NCBI GenBank assembly: GCA_947561395.2
Contig: OX387188.1
Span: 8,230,150-8,294,149 of the forward strand
Source of the DNA: Buxus sempervirens
Taxonomy: Eukaryota; Streptophyta; Magnoliopsida; Buxales; Buxaceae
Length of the DNA: 64,000 nucleotides
Direction: 5' to 3'
Under the pieces are notes generated by a model. The model was given only the letters and a program-made list of their open reading frames with translations, ran no database searches and was not told the origin of the DNA. Positions 43,713 through 54,213 of this stretch are shown piece after piece; position 1 is the first letter of the stretch; the number at the start of each line of letters is the position of its first letter. The position numbers and the translations under genes were made by a program.

Positions 43713-44576
43713 TTACCTTCTCAACCGGCCGACTTGCTTGCCATCGGCCAGCTTTGGGATTTCTTCATTAGATTCAGGATGATCTGGGTCAACCATGTAT
43801 AAAGCTGTAGGGTCTCCTTCATCTCTTATTTCTTCTAGCCTTGGCAACTCAATATTTGCCTCAAACGTCATAGGCAGAGTGAAAACCATATAACAATCCA
43901 AAGAAATCGGAGGCATTCGACCAAAATAGATTTCTGCTATAGAAGCACTATCACCCAATGACGGCGGAGTTTGCAGTGAATCATAATCCTTCCCTTCATG
44001 GGGCTCAGATACCATTTCTTCCGTTACATCTATAGTGGATGGCATTGGCATTGTACTATACTCTGCCAACATTTGCTCAATCAACAGTTGCTCTTCATCC
44101 TCTCCTACAAGATTATCAACCAAATCCTCTTCGGAAACAGATTTTTCGGTTGTTGGTGACGACCTATCAGGAACAGTGTCCAGTACTATCTCCGGGATAG
44201 TACGTGTCGTGGGAGGACTCTTCTTAATTTTTAGTGGTTTCGGGGTGGACCTCTTAGCTGTAAATCGTGAGTATTTATATGTCTAAGATGACCCCGAACT
44301 CTGCTCTTGTCGTAATCTAGCCTATTGCCGCTCCCATCACCTTTTTTGAGTTCTAGTCATGGCTGCTACTTCTTCCTGTGAATAAGAAGGAAATTTGGGA
44401 TGTGTTAGTTTTTTCCAACAGCCTAACTTAATGAGAGGGGGTTTTACCATTTTGGGATTATTCCCTTTTACCATGATCTCTTGTTCGTAAGGAGGATAAT
44501 CTTCCTTCCAATTCATCTTATGTGTGTGATATGCAGGCACCATCTTGATCGGTGACCACTCTGCATTTTGGATCAT
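43713..44576 (-). pseudogene. Gag-pol linker region of the gypsy
   Basis: Two minus-strand frames (44576-44337 and 44123-43713) lie between gag and protease of the gypsy element. The first has hydrophilic text with PPYEQEIMVKG and PLIKLGCWKK. The second is acidic (EDEEQLLIEQMLAEY, EEMVSEPHEGKDYDS). I do not recognise a domain. Their place fits the variable spacer of Tat elements. Confidence 0.55.
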
Positions 44577-45585
44577 TGGTGGTATGGTGAGTTGCCTGCT
44601 TGCCCCTCAGGCTTGTGCTTGCCAACATGCTGATAAAGATTTTCCTCTGCCAAACTGCGGGTGGCGAGTATTAGTTGGAATCTTTTGCCTACATTCACTA
44701 CAGAGGATTTCTGGTACTTTTTCTTCTTTCGAAGGTAACTTAAGTGTTAGGCTTAATCCAAAAAAAAAAGTCCTCAGAGGACTTCAGGACCACCTTTGAT
44801 CGCTTTGTGTCTATGACTCTTGTAGACGAGAACCGCGTAGATGCTGAACCTGAACTTTCCACCGGCCTATTACTATATTTCCCTTTGGTTGGTGGATCAT
44901 TTCCACAAACCAGTTTTGGCTTGTGCCACCATTCTCCCCAAATTACATCGCGTCGCTCATTGCGCTAGGACCGACCTTCTGTAGCCGAATACCGCCAATG
45001 GTCCCTTGGCCATAAATTCGGTCGGAAAAGCAGTGGTGGCTGATCTTCTTGTTCATTCGAAGGGGGATCGTTCAAGTCGATCTTCACAGCAAGGGTTCAC
45101 TTTGGCAACCCAATTGAAACCATATTTACCAGCACGTTTTTGGGAAACAGCTGAGTATCTATTTGCATCATCTCTTCCTCTGACTCTGAAAACTTTAGAA
45201 GTTCTTTATTGATGTTCTCCTGTATCACATTTCACAACACAGTACATTCGCTAATTTCATGTGTTTTCAATCCATGCCATTTACAAAATTTGCCCTTAGC
45301 CACTATATTGGCCAAGACAAATGGATGATCTCTAGTTAGTCGGAAAAATCCATTTTTCAAAAGGTATTCAAATATTTCCGCCGTTCAATTTATATCAAAC
45401 GAGTAATTTCTACTAAAGGTATTTACAGCCTTTGATTCTTTGGTATCCTTAGATTTCCGAAGAAGAATTGGGTAGGTCAAAGGCTGCTTCCCAATAACCT
45501 CAACAACCCCAAAATCAAAATTAGGATCCTTGTAATATGACCCATAAGATGAGGCCTTTTTCTCCCCATCTTCTTGTAAAAGCCA

Positions 45586-46673
45586 TTAATATTTAGTGGC
45601 TCTGGCAGACAACTCGAATAGGTCTTCAAATTGTTCGCCTTCAAACTTCTTTCGAAGTTCAAAGTCAAGGCCATTCAATGCCAAATTTGAAAATTCCGAT
45701 TCTGGCAATAAAATTCTGCATTTATTCTTCAAACGTTTAAATCGGGCAATATACTTATCCGCTACCTCCCTAGGTTGTTGCCTTAAATGGGCAAGATCAA
45801 CCATGGTGACCTTGGGTTCAGTTCCATATAATTGTGAGTGAAATTTTTCCTCCATTATCACCCAATTTACAATAGAATTAGTTGGTAGTGTAATATACCA
45901 TGTGAAAGCCTGCTTGGTTAATGAGTTCCCGAACAATCTTAGTTTGAGGAAATCATTGCTGGAAGCCTCTCCACACTATATCGTAAATCGGCCAATGTGC
46001 TCTATGGTGGACTGTGGGTCTTCACCTAAGAATAAAGTAAATTCGGGAATTTTATATCCTCTGGGAAACTCAAACTGATGATCTATTCAAGGTGGATAAG
46101 GTTTTCTGTAGACAGGCCTAGTCATCCGTCGGTGATAAGGATCTCTAACTATTTCATGAACCAAATTATGAATATAGTTTCGGTTTATAGCCATGTTTCT
46201 TAGGCCAATCTCCTCCCTATGATTATCATGCATTTCCCGTTGCCCCCTTAATGTGCCTCTAGAGGAGGTGGATTAGGGGGAACTGGAATACCAAGTGGAA
46301 TATCAATTCCTCTGAATTTACCTGCTACTCTATTACTACCATTGCCACTTAGGCTTACGGGTAATAGTTGATCATGCATATTTGGTCTTCCATGGGTGTT
46401 AGGGCCAGAAGCAGCCGATTCAGCCCGATCAGCCACTAGTACTGGTCTAGCCATTGTTGAGAATCCTTCATGTAATATGGTTAGAATTTTACCATTATCA
46501 ATGGACAGTTTATTAGGTTCTTGGCCAAACCCTGCCATTTGTTGGCTAAAACCCTGTATGGCCTGAATAAGATGTTCATTAGGTTCTGGCTGAGGGTTTG
46601 ATGGTCCTTCAGCCGAAACCTCTTGGACAGGGGTAGGATTTACCTGTGGTTCAACGAGTTCTTCTGGCATCAA
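45586..46673 (-). pseudogene. Gypsy gag
   Basis: Gag forms the particle. Minus-strand frames 46673-46248 (Pro/Glu/Asn-rich N-terminus, MMPEELVEPQ) and 45936-45586 (Retrotrans_gag: LTKQAFTWY, MEEKFHSQLYG, LAHLRQQPREVADKYIARFK, ALNGLDFELRKKFE) are linked by a stop-containing stretch with GYKIPEFTLFLGEDPQ. It is distinct from the gag at 17882-21713, so the gag-only element is not a simple deletion of this one. Confidence 0.85.
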
Positions 46674-46688
46674 GTTATTAACATGCTG

Positions 46689-46816
46689 TGCAACGCCCCA
46701 GATCCAGGTTTATTTAAGAACATAAACCCGACCCTAGAACATTAAGATAATGGCCCAAAATAACTAATCCAGACTTAAACAATTACAATTAATAATCTCA
46801 GAGTGCGGAAATAACG

Positions 46817-46847
<31 letters not shown>

Positions 46848-47010
46848 TCTTTCAAGAAGAGCGTAATACAAAAGTGAAACATCCTATATCAATTCCTCCA
46901 CTAAGTCCGGAAAAAGGGTTAACTAAAATAGAATGTACATCACCAATGTCATTTAAATAAAAGTAATCTAAACAATCCCTCCAATACCAAATCAAACTTA
47001 ATAATAGAGA
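46689..47010 (-). mobile_element. Family-1 LTR 3' end (minus orientation), split by the next LTR
   Basis: TGCAACGCCCCAGATCC at 46689 is the reverse complement of a family-1 3' terminus. The CAGAGTGCGGAAATAA motif at about 46799 is shared with the copy at 1013-3368 (CAGAGTGCGGAAACAA). The remainder lies beyond the window because of the insertion at 47011. Confidence 0.7.
46817..46839. repeat. (TA)n microsatellite
   Basis: About 11-12 TA units, followed by a T run. Confidence 0.9.
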
Positions 47011-47311
47011 TGCAAGACCCCGAATTTTCCTTAAATATAAAAGTAAATTAATAATTAATATTATTCAGGTTTGTAATTGATAGAAATATTTTACTAATGT
47101 AGATGATATTGTAATTAGTGGAGATCCAGAGTTGGGCGCAGATTCGACCGTCTGATCATGAAATATCAAGGTATGATTAATATTTTATTTCTAGGAGATA
47201 TGATTGGGCGTGTGTGTGGAGTCTAATGCATGTGAGATGCGTGGGATTGAGGATATATATATAAATAAGCTAGAATACCTAATAGCATACGAGTGGAATA
47301 CCTAAAGCCAT
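47011..47311 (+). mobile_element. Family-1 LTR 5' end (plus orientation), split by LTR F
   Basis: It starts TGCAAGACCCCGAATTTTCC and for 300 bp closely parallels the reverse complement of 1013-3368 (shared GGAGATCCAGA, GACCGTC and CATGAnATATCAAGGTATG). It is interrupted by family-2 LTR F; the rest lies outside the window. Confidence 0.78.
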
Positions 47312-47885
47312 TGTAAGCACTCATTTTTGCGCTCCCGAAAGAGCCGGAAATGCAAAACCCAACTAAAAAGTCAAACCCTGAGGGGTCAAAAATTGACTTT
47401 GTGAGCAAGTGATAATTGGCCACATTGCTTTATCTCAATGGATAGAGAATCCCGATGCGAGTCCAACGCAACTAAGTTTGCTGGTATCGGAGTCCGAATG
47501 AAGGTTCTACAGGCTGGTCAAACTTAAAGGGGAGTCGAAAGTTGACTTTTTGCCGAACCCCGAGCCAGATTCTTAGCTCTATATCATTGGCTAGAGGGCT
47601 CCGATATGGTTCTAACGCAATTGAGTTTGTGTTAGAACCGGAAAGTTGACTTTCTACGGATGAAGGAGATATGAGCCGTCGAAGTTTCCGAGCAGCAAAA
47701 CCGGAAACTGCACACGTGGCAGCCAACGCAGCAAAATATCTCAGGGACTAAATCGTAAATATCTAAAAATTGTCAAATATCTCAGGGACTAAACAAAATT
47801 CGCAGGGGGTAATCCGTAGAAATCCAAAAGTGTTAAATCGGTCGAATCAGTCAAGTCGAGGGGCAAATCCATAATTTTTTCGATT

Positions 47886-48135
47886 TGTATCCGACCAAAT
47901 ATGTCGGATACACATACCTCAGTGTATAACTGACACTATTCATCGAATACAAGGAGATCCGCCAACGAGATTCGCGCCGATTCCCCGACAAATTCGCGGC
48001 GGCATTAATTTTTCAAATTATTATGTTTTGTATCCGATATTTAATATCGGATACAAAGGGAACCTAGTGTATCCGATCATATAGGTCAGATACACTAAGG
48101 AGGTAGTGTATCCGACCTATATGGTCGGATACATT
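47886..48135 (+). repeat. GTATCCGA palindrome cluster upstream of the LTR F TATA box
   Basis: Four inverted repeats have arms GTATCCGA.../...TCGGATAC. One (about 48036-48060) is a nearly perfect 12-bp-arm dyad. They occupy the same place as the GTATCCGG set in LTR G. Confidence 0.8.
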
Positions 48136-48144
48136 TTTTTTTTG

Positions 48145-48153
48145 TATAAAAAG
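48145..48153 (+). promoter_or_regulatory. TATA box of family-2 LTR F
   Basis: TATAAAAAG after the palindrome cluster; donor-like CAG|GTATGG about 356 bp downstream. Confidence 0.55.
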
Positions 48154-48159
48154 CCACCA

Positions 48160-49877
48160 GCAATCATTTTTGAGGGGTTGGCTCCATTTTGTTGACTTTA
48201 GACTTTCTTTTTCTCCCTTGTGCATCCGAGCCAGCTTCCTCCTAGCCACCCTTGCTCCCATTGGCCCCCTTTTTCCACTCTCTTCCCACCTGAACCCTCT
48301 CTCCCTTGGTTCTCTTTGCCTCCACCACCCTCTTACACCACCCCAAGTTAGTTCTAACCTCTCCCCCTTTGGCTCCTAATTCATTTTTTCACCCCACAAG
48401 AGGAGGTACACTGTTGTTGCTGCTGGAAAGGAGACTTCCAGCTGGTGCTTTGCTTCCAAGGGAACCACACACCTCAGCAAGAATGCCTTAAGGCACCCAG
48501 GTATGGCTCCCCATTATGCTTTACATTACATATATAAAAATTAACTCTTGTGCATGCCTTTTTTAAGTGGACGTGGCTCTTAGCCTGTTTTGAGTTACTT
48601 TCATGGGAGCTTCATGCTTTGCTCTTCATCTTGTCATGAGGAAATCTCCAAGAGAGAGATGGGGTAGTTGTATGGTTCTAAGGGAGTGTAAGGGAAGCTT
48701 TCATAAGTCTTGTTAAGGGTCTATAAGTGCAGGTCTAGCATGCTTTTTTGGTAATCTTGGGTAGTAGTTTATTCCATTAAAGGAGGGAGCTTGTTCCCCA
48801 ATAGCATGTGTTCCAATGTATCCCAATATAAACTCCCCTCCTCTTCCCTTCTTTAGATGATTCTATCTTTCATGATGTGTGCGTAAAATAAGTATATGTT
48901 ACCATGCTGGAAATTACAATTGATGTATGCTAACTTGTCCTTGTGTTGCTTGGAATATGCATATTGTTGCTGTTGTGCTTGTGCACAAAGTCCTCCTACC
49001 ATGGTGTCGAGTATGCTAGGACTTCGTGAGTGCTTCTACTTTTGTTGACCTTGCATGGTTGGTCAAGTTAGAATGTACATTAGCTACTGTTTTCATGAAT
49101 GTGTGTGCATTTTCAGGGTGCTGGAAGAGTATGCCACAAGCTTTCACATTGAGCTTTTTGTGAGAGATTTCTTGATGAATGGTGCTTGCTGATTTTCCTC
49201 TTTTGTGTCAATTTGCTGCCCATTAAGCTACTGTCGTGTATTTTTATTTTTTTTTAATTTATTAACTGTTTGTTTTGGTGTTGCTTCACCTATTTACATG
49301 CTACCCATGATTCATGCATTGTCATGCTTATCCAGCCTCTTTAACCTCCCCATCTTAAGCTCACCAACAGCCCCCTCCATGCCCTTTAATTTCTGTTAGC
49401 ATGTGCATTAACATGTCCCCTTTTTGCCCTTGATAGCTTGCTGTTTCGGGGATAATAAACCAGATCCCCTCACCCCATAGCCCCTTATTAGTGGTTGTAT
49501 GAGCTGCTGCTGGGAATAGCAGCAGCACCTCCCCCCATTTCCTGGCTTTCCTAGGCAATGGCTGCCGCCGGCTGTATACGTCCGATACATGTATTAGCAT
49601 GCCTCCCTCACCCCCTTGTAGTGATGCCTTCAAGTTGCTGCTGGGAACAGCAGTAGACTTTGGTGCTACTGCTATTCCCAGTAGATTTGCCACCACATCC
49701 GAACCTCCAAGGCACCCCCACCCCAAGTGTCAGGTGGAGGTGCTTACCCACCAATCCCAAGGTGTCTCCATATGCACATTTGAGCATAGGCTGTCCTATT
49801 GAGCCTTTGGTGAGGGAATTTCTTGATGCTTAGTAGCTGCTGTTTTTTTGTTTGTTGAATGACAACATACCACCCAC
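48160..49877 (+). other. Leader part of LTR F, no gene
   Basis: This stretch is pyrimidine-rich after the TATA box. It has the donor-like site at 48501 and several short imperfect inverted repeats around GCTGCTGCTGGGAATAGCAG (49503-49530 and 49640-49680). No supported coding region. Confidence 0.6.
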
Positions 49878-49880
49878 CTC

Positions 49881-50490
49881 CACTACAAAAAAGAGGGGCT
49901 TTAGCGGCGGGTTTTTAGCGGCGGTAACAAATTACCGCCGCTAAAAGCCCGTAAATACATTTAAGCGGCGGGAGATATTATATCGCCGTTGAAACAAGTC
50001 TTTAGCAGCAGTAAATTCCTACCGCCGCTAAAAAGAATGGCGCGTACTTAAATTCCCGCGCGAATTTTTGGCGTGCCTTTTTACCGGCAGCTCTACCGCC
50101 GCTAATATTGAAAACTACCGCCAAGTAAAATAATATTTTGTATGTTTTTCTTAAGTAAAATAAATATTTTGAGTGGCAGTAATTTCCGCCGTTAAAACTG
50201 TTTTTAGCGGCGATAATTGTTTGCTGCCGGAAAAAGATAATAATATCTCCGCGTACTTGGGTTTTAGCGGCGGTAATAAGTTACCGCCGCGAAAAGGTTA
50301 TAATACCACCGTGGACTTGGATTTTAACGGCGGTAATAGGTTACCGCCACTAAAAGGGTATAATACTATCGCGCGAACTAGGGTTTTAGCGGCGGTAATA
50401 AGTTACCGCCGCTAAAAGGGTATTAGATCTTCGTGTGAACTTGGGTTTTAGCGGCGGTAATAAGTTACCGCCGCTAAAACACAATAAATC
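49881..50490 (+). repeat. CACTA 5' terminal and subterminal palindromes, copy 2
   Basis: After the TIR come repeated TTTTAGCGGCGGTAATAAG / TTACCGCCGCTAAAA dyads, about eight in 600 bp, several separated by 40-65 bp. They are the likely binding sites of the accessory protein. Short open frames here are repeat artefacts. Confidence 0.85.
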
Positions 50491-51789
50491 CCCAAATAGC
50501 GCGAAATGGGGTTTTCTTCTCTGCGTGAAAACCCTGGTTTGCCGATGCTCGCTGTGCGCGCGTGGGAAACGCGGCACGGGGTAATTCGGAGTCGCCACCG
50601 CCTGATGGGGTGCAGGCGGACACCTGGGTGCCTAATCCTGTCTATTAGGGCTTTTGGTCTGCGGCTTGAGATTCTAAGTCTGTTCTCGGTTGTGGTCCGG
50701 GGAAGTCCGTAGACACCCCGGTCCACCCCGTCGGATGACGGGTCCCGTGGGTTCCCTGGTTTGAGTCAGCTTACATTGGTCTCACCTGTTTCCTAATCCG
50801 ATATGCAATTTGGTTAAGTCTGGCGGGACCACCTGAGTGGTGTGGGTCCCTTTAGTTGCTTTTATCTTGATTACTTAGGTGATCTGAGTCTGGTTGGGTG
50901 GGCCCCGTTGGAAGGCCCATGGTATCCTTGGTGGGCTTAGTCAAGCCTGTGTGCCCTCGTGGGCCTTGGCCTATCCTAGGAGGCCCTTTGGGCTCTGGTT
51001 GGTGCATTGATTTTACTTTAGATTCAGATTTGAAGGTTAAGTGTTTTTTATGCACAAGTGGGCCGGACTGGTTGGTGGGCCCACATGGTGGCCAAGTATT
51101 TTTTATTGGACTTATCTTTTTTATTTTGCCAAAGTGATTCGGACACTGGGCTTAGGGCCCGCGGTCCAAATCTGGGCTTGTAAGCCCCAGTTACCGGAAG
51201 TTAGGGGTTGCACCCTTCCTTGGTTCGGTTGGTGGGCTTTGGCGGGCCCGGTAGGCCCTTGCCCTTGGTCTCGGCCAAACCACGCAATTCATGCATCAAT
51301 TTCACATAACAAGGCTCGGGTGGGCCGCATTGGGTTTGGCTCGCCCGGTTCAAATTGTTCATTTTACTTAAGTTATTCTAATGGCATGCTTTTGGTGTTT
51401 ATTGGGCTTGGTGGGCCCCGTTGGAAGGCCCACTGGAAGTCAAGTTGGACCGGGAGTCCAAGTCCCATGTCGGGTTTCCGGGTGACCCAGAAACCCTATT
51501 GGTTTATCCGGTTCGGTTCAGAAATATCATTCACATCTAGCAATAATCACACAAAAAGACACAAGATAGACACTCTGTCATAAAAAAAAACCGGCTCATT
51601 GTGCTGGGTCCAAGGGGAGGTACCCGGGGGCCCTGTGGGCGAAGCGGAGCCCACGGGGTGGGGTACCTCCCCGTACCAAGGTACGAGTTGGATGCGCAGC
51701 GAACGAAGGGGTGGGGGTGCGGGGGGCGAAGCCCCCCGCGGTATGGTAAGGGGTATTTTAAAAAAAAATAACAATTCGGCCTGTTTTGG

Positions 51790-52060
51790 ACCTGGCGCTC
51801 ACCTCCTGAGGTGGGCGCCAGATGGGCGCCAGAATCGGGCGAAATTTTGACCTGGCGCTCACCCGATACCAGGTGAGCGCGAGCTGGGCGGGAGGTGAGC
51901 GCGAGATGGGCGGGAGGTGAGCGCGAGATGGGCGCGAGAATTTCACTTGGTTTTAGGTGGGCGCGAGCTGAGCGCCAGGTGGGCGCCAGCTCGGCGGGAA
52001 GTGAGATGAAAGGGGCGCCCACCTCCTAGGTGGGCGCCAGGTGGGCGGCAGCTCACTACT
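51790..52060 (+). repeat. GGGCGC / GAGCGCGAG array in LTR E
   Basis: Tandem words GTGAGCGCGAGATGGGCGGGA and GGTGGGCGCCAG in units of 20-40 bp. A similar array lies in LTR C (20250-20470) and in B and D. Confidence 0.75.
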
Positions 52061-52418
52061 CTCTGTTTTTTTGAGATCTCCAACTCTGGCCGATTTTTTT
52101 TGGTCTGTAACTGTTCCATTAGCCTCCCAACATGCTTAGAACACCTCCCCACTAATTTTGGATTTAATCTAACTACATTTTATTTCAAGCTTTTTAAAAC
52201 CCAGACAACTTACAATGCAACCATGCATTCAAAATACTTCACGAATAACCTGCCCAGGACACCTCCCCGGGCTTCGACCACTCCCCAAAACATACTTAAA
52301 CTTATATTGAAATTAATCTAAACCTAATTCATGCTTCATAAAAATCTCTTAAAAGAAAAGAAACAAACCCGATAAAAAAACAAACAGATACAGATGAATT
52401 AACATGTTGAAAAAAAAA

Positions 52419-52433
52419 GGGGGGGGGGGGGGG
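52419..52433. repeat. G15 homopolymer
   Basis: Uninterrupted run of 15 G after A8, in the leader of LTR E. Confidence 0.85.
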
Positions 52434-53051
52434 TGATGGGAGCATGCTTACAGGGACACTACCAGGAGCAAGTGGCATACGGCAGGGGGGTTGGGGGGGG
52501 CATGTTAGAAAACATAACAAGCAATAAACAACAGGAGGAACAAAACACTAATAAAAGAGATTGCCTATGCAACATGGAAACCTAATTCCTTTTCACCTAC
52601 GCATGTCCCTAAGCTCGGTGCATGCACGCAGACTTTCGGAGAGAAGGGAAGGAGAAGGGGGGCTTACAGGGGTACATTAGATGAAGGGAACTTGGGGAAC
52701 ATGCTCCCTTTTCGACATGAGCAAAACATGCATCTTCCTCTTCCTTACTTGACGGTCTTCATCGGATGGAAGTGAACAACAAAACATGGTTTCATGGCTG
52801 TGGCCTCATACCACCGAATAAGACCGGCTTACGAAAAAAAACATCACATGCTCATATATGTATAACCCAAAGTAACAGGGATGTTTACCTGGTGGTTCTT
52901 GAGTTCTGGAGCTGAGTGGGGGAGCCTCCTCGAAGTCGGACAACGGCGGGATCCTCCACTTCACCGCACCAACAGTAGCAAGCCTCCACTTGCTTGGGTG
53001 GAAATGGAGCCGAACCAAAGAAGGGTGAGCCTCTTGGGGTTTTATTTCTGA

Positions 53052-53071
53052 GGGGGGGGGGGGGGGGGGGG
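53052..53071. repeat. G20 homopolymer
   Basis: Uninterrupted run of 20 G in LTR E. Its length may be affected by sequencing or assembly. Confidence 0.8.
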
Positions 53072-53223
53072 AGCAGGGACCAAGAGAGGGGGGCTTCGGG
53101 AGAGGGAAGAAGAGAACAAACCAAGACCCTTCGCACCCTCCAAAATCTAGAAGAAAAAGTGTCCGAACCCTTAGCTTTATTCCGAAAAAACTTCCAACCC
53201 TTCTGCGCGAGAAGTCGCGCGGC

Positions 53224-53231
53224 TTATATAA
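53224..53231 (-). promoter_or_regulatory. TATA box of LTR E
   Basis: TTATATAA at the conserved family position, about 340 bp before the donor-like CAG|GTAAA near 52888. Confidence 0.5.
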
Positions 53232-54213
53232 GCCAGAAAAAAAAGGTGCCGCCCACCTTGGCGCCCAGCTCAAGGTGGGCGCATGCTCGCTCGCCACGTC
53301 CGCGCGAGCGGCATAATGATGAAAATCATTTAATGCCGCCGCTCGCCGGACGTAAAAATCTTTAAAATTAAGATTTAGTCCCTGACAATTTTTGGTAAAA
53401 TCCGATATTCTCGGATTTTTACAGATTTAGTCCTTGGGATATTTCGAATGTTCGGATATTTACGGATTTGATCCCCGAGATATTTTCCTGCGCAACTCGC
53501 CACGTGTGCAGCTTTTTGCCATGTGCGCAGATTGCCGGTTTTGCTGCTCGGAAATTTCATCAGCTCATATTTTCTTCATCCGGACTCCGATTTGGGCAAA
53601 CTTAGTTTCATTAGAATCGTATCGGAGCCCTCCATCCCATGACCTAGGGGTAGGCCTCCGGATCGGATTTTAGCAGAAAGTCAACTTTTGGCTCTGCTCA
53701 AGTTTGACCGCCTGCAGAACCTTCATCCGGACCCCGATTCCTGCAAACTCAGTTGCGTTGGAACCGTGTCGAGATTCTCTATCCAATGACCTAGGGGTAG
53801 GCCTCTGGATCGGATTTTAGCAGAAAGTCAACTTTTGGCTCTGCTCAAGTTTGACCGCCCGCAGAACCTTCATCCGGACCCCGATTCCTGCAAACTCAGT
53901 TGCATTGGAACCATGTCGAGATTCTCTATCCAATGATATAAAGCAAGGCACTTGGCACGGAATTCGAGGAAAAGTCAACTCTCGGCTTTTCCTTAAGTTT
54001 GACCGCCCGCAGAGCCTTCATCCGAACCCCGATTCCTGCAAACCCAGTTGCGTTGGAGTCGTGTCGGGATTCTCTATCCAATGGCATAAAGTGAGGTGGC
54101 CAAATTTCACTTGATCAAAAAGTCAACTTTTCACCCCTTAGGGTTTGACTTTCTGTCCAGGGTTTGCATTTTTGGTTTTTCGGGGAGCGCAAAAATGAGG
54201 TGCTTACACTCGC

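Larger units (their letters stand above)
11030..46688 (-). mobile_element. Tat-lineage Ty3/gypsy retrotransposon (degenerate, nested insertions, 5' end outside)
   Basis: This is a minus-strand LTR retrotransposon, the oldest layer of the window. Gene order by protein similarity: gag (46673-45586), protease (43605-43201), reverse transcriptase (42900-41854), RNase H (38653-38416), a second archaeal-type RNase H (38374-37769) and integrase (37640-36941, 28360-28210, 11934-11640). A second RNase H before integrase is the hallmark of the Tat lineage. Insertions 11940-28204, 28361-36940 and 38654-41848 interrupt it. The reading frame has many stops and shifts. The 5' LTR lies beyond the right edge of the window, behind nested insertions at 46689 on. 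The 3' LTR, if present, starts in 11030-11500 and is cut by CACTA copy 1. The boundaries are therefore nominal. Confidence 0.85.
50553..54208 (-). mobile_element. Family-2 solo LTR E (minus orientation)
   Basis: This 3656-bp LTR in the 5' part of CACTA copy 2 has TSD CTCGC at 50548-50552 and 54209-54213. Read on the minus strand: TGTAAGCACCTCATTTTTGC, three or four roughly 147-bp units (53650-54140), TATATAA box (53224-53231), donor-like CAG|GTAAA near 52888, two long C-runs (plus-strand G15 at 52419-52433 and G20 at 53052-53071), a GGGCGCC/GAGCGCGAG array (51790-52060), a TGGGCC-rich region (50880-51440), and the end GCGCGCACA. Confidence 0.93.

Noticed and set aside
36941..46673. Endogenous plant pararetrovirus
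   Set aside because: Integrase, dual RNase H and a Tat-type gag are present and no movement-protein or coat-like domain was seen; this is a Ty3/gypsy retrotransposon.
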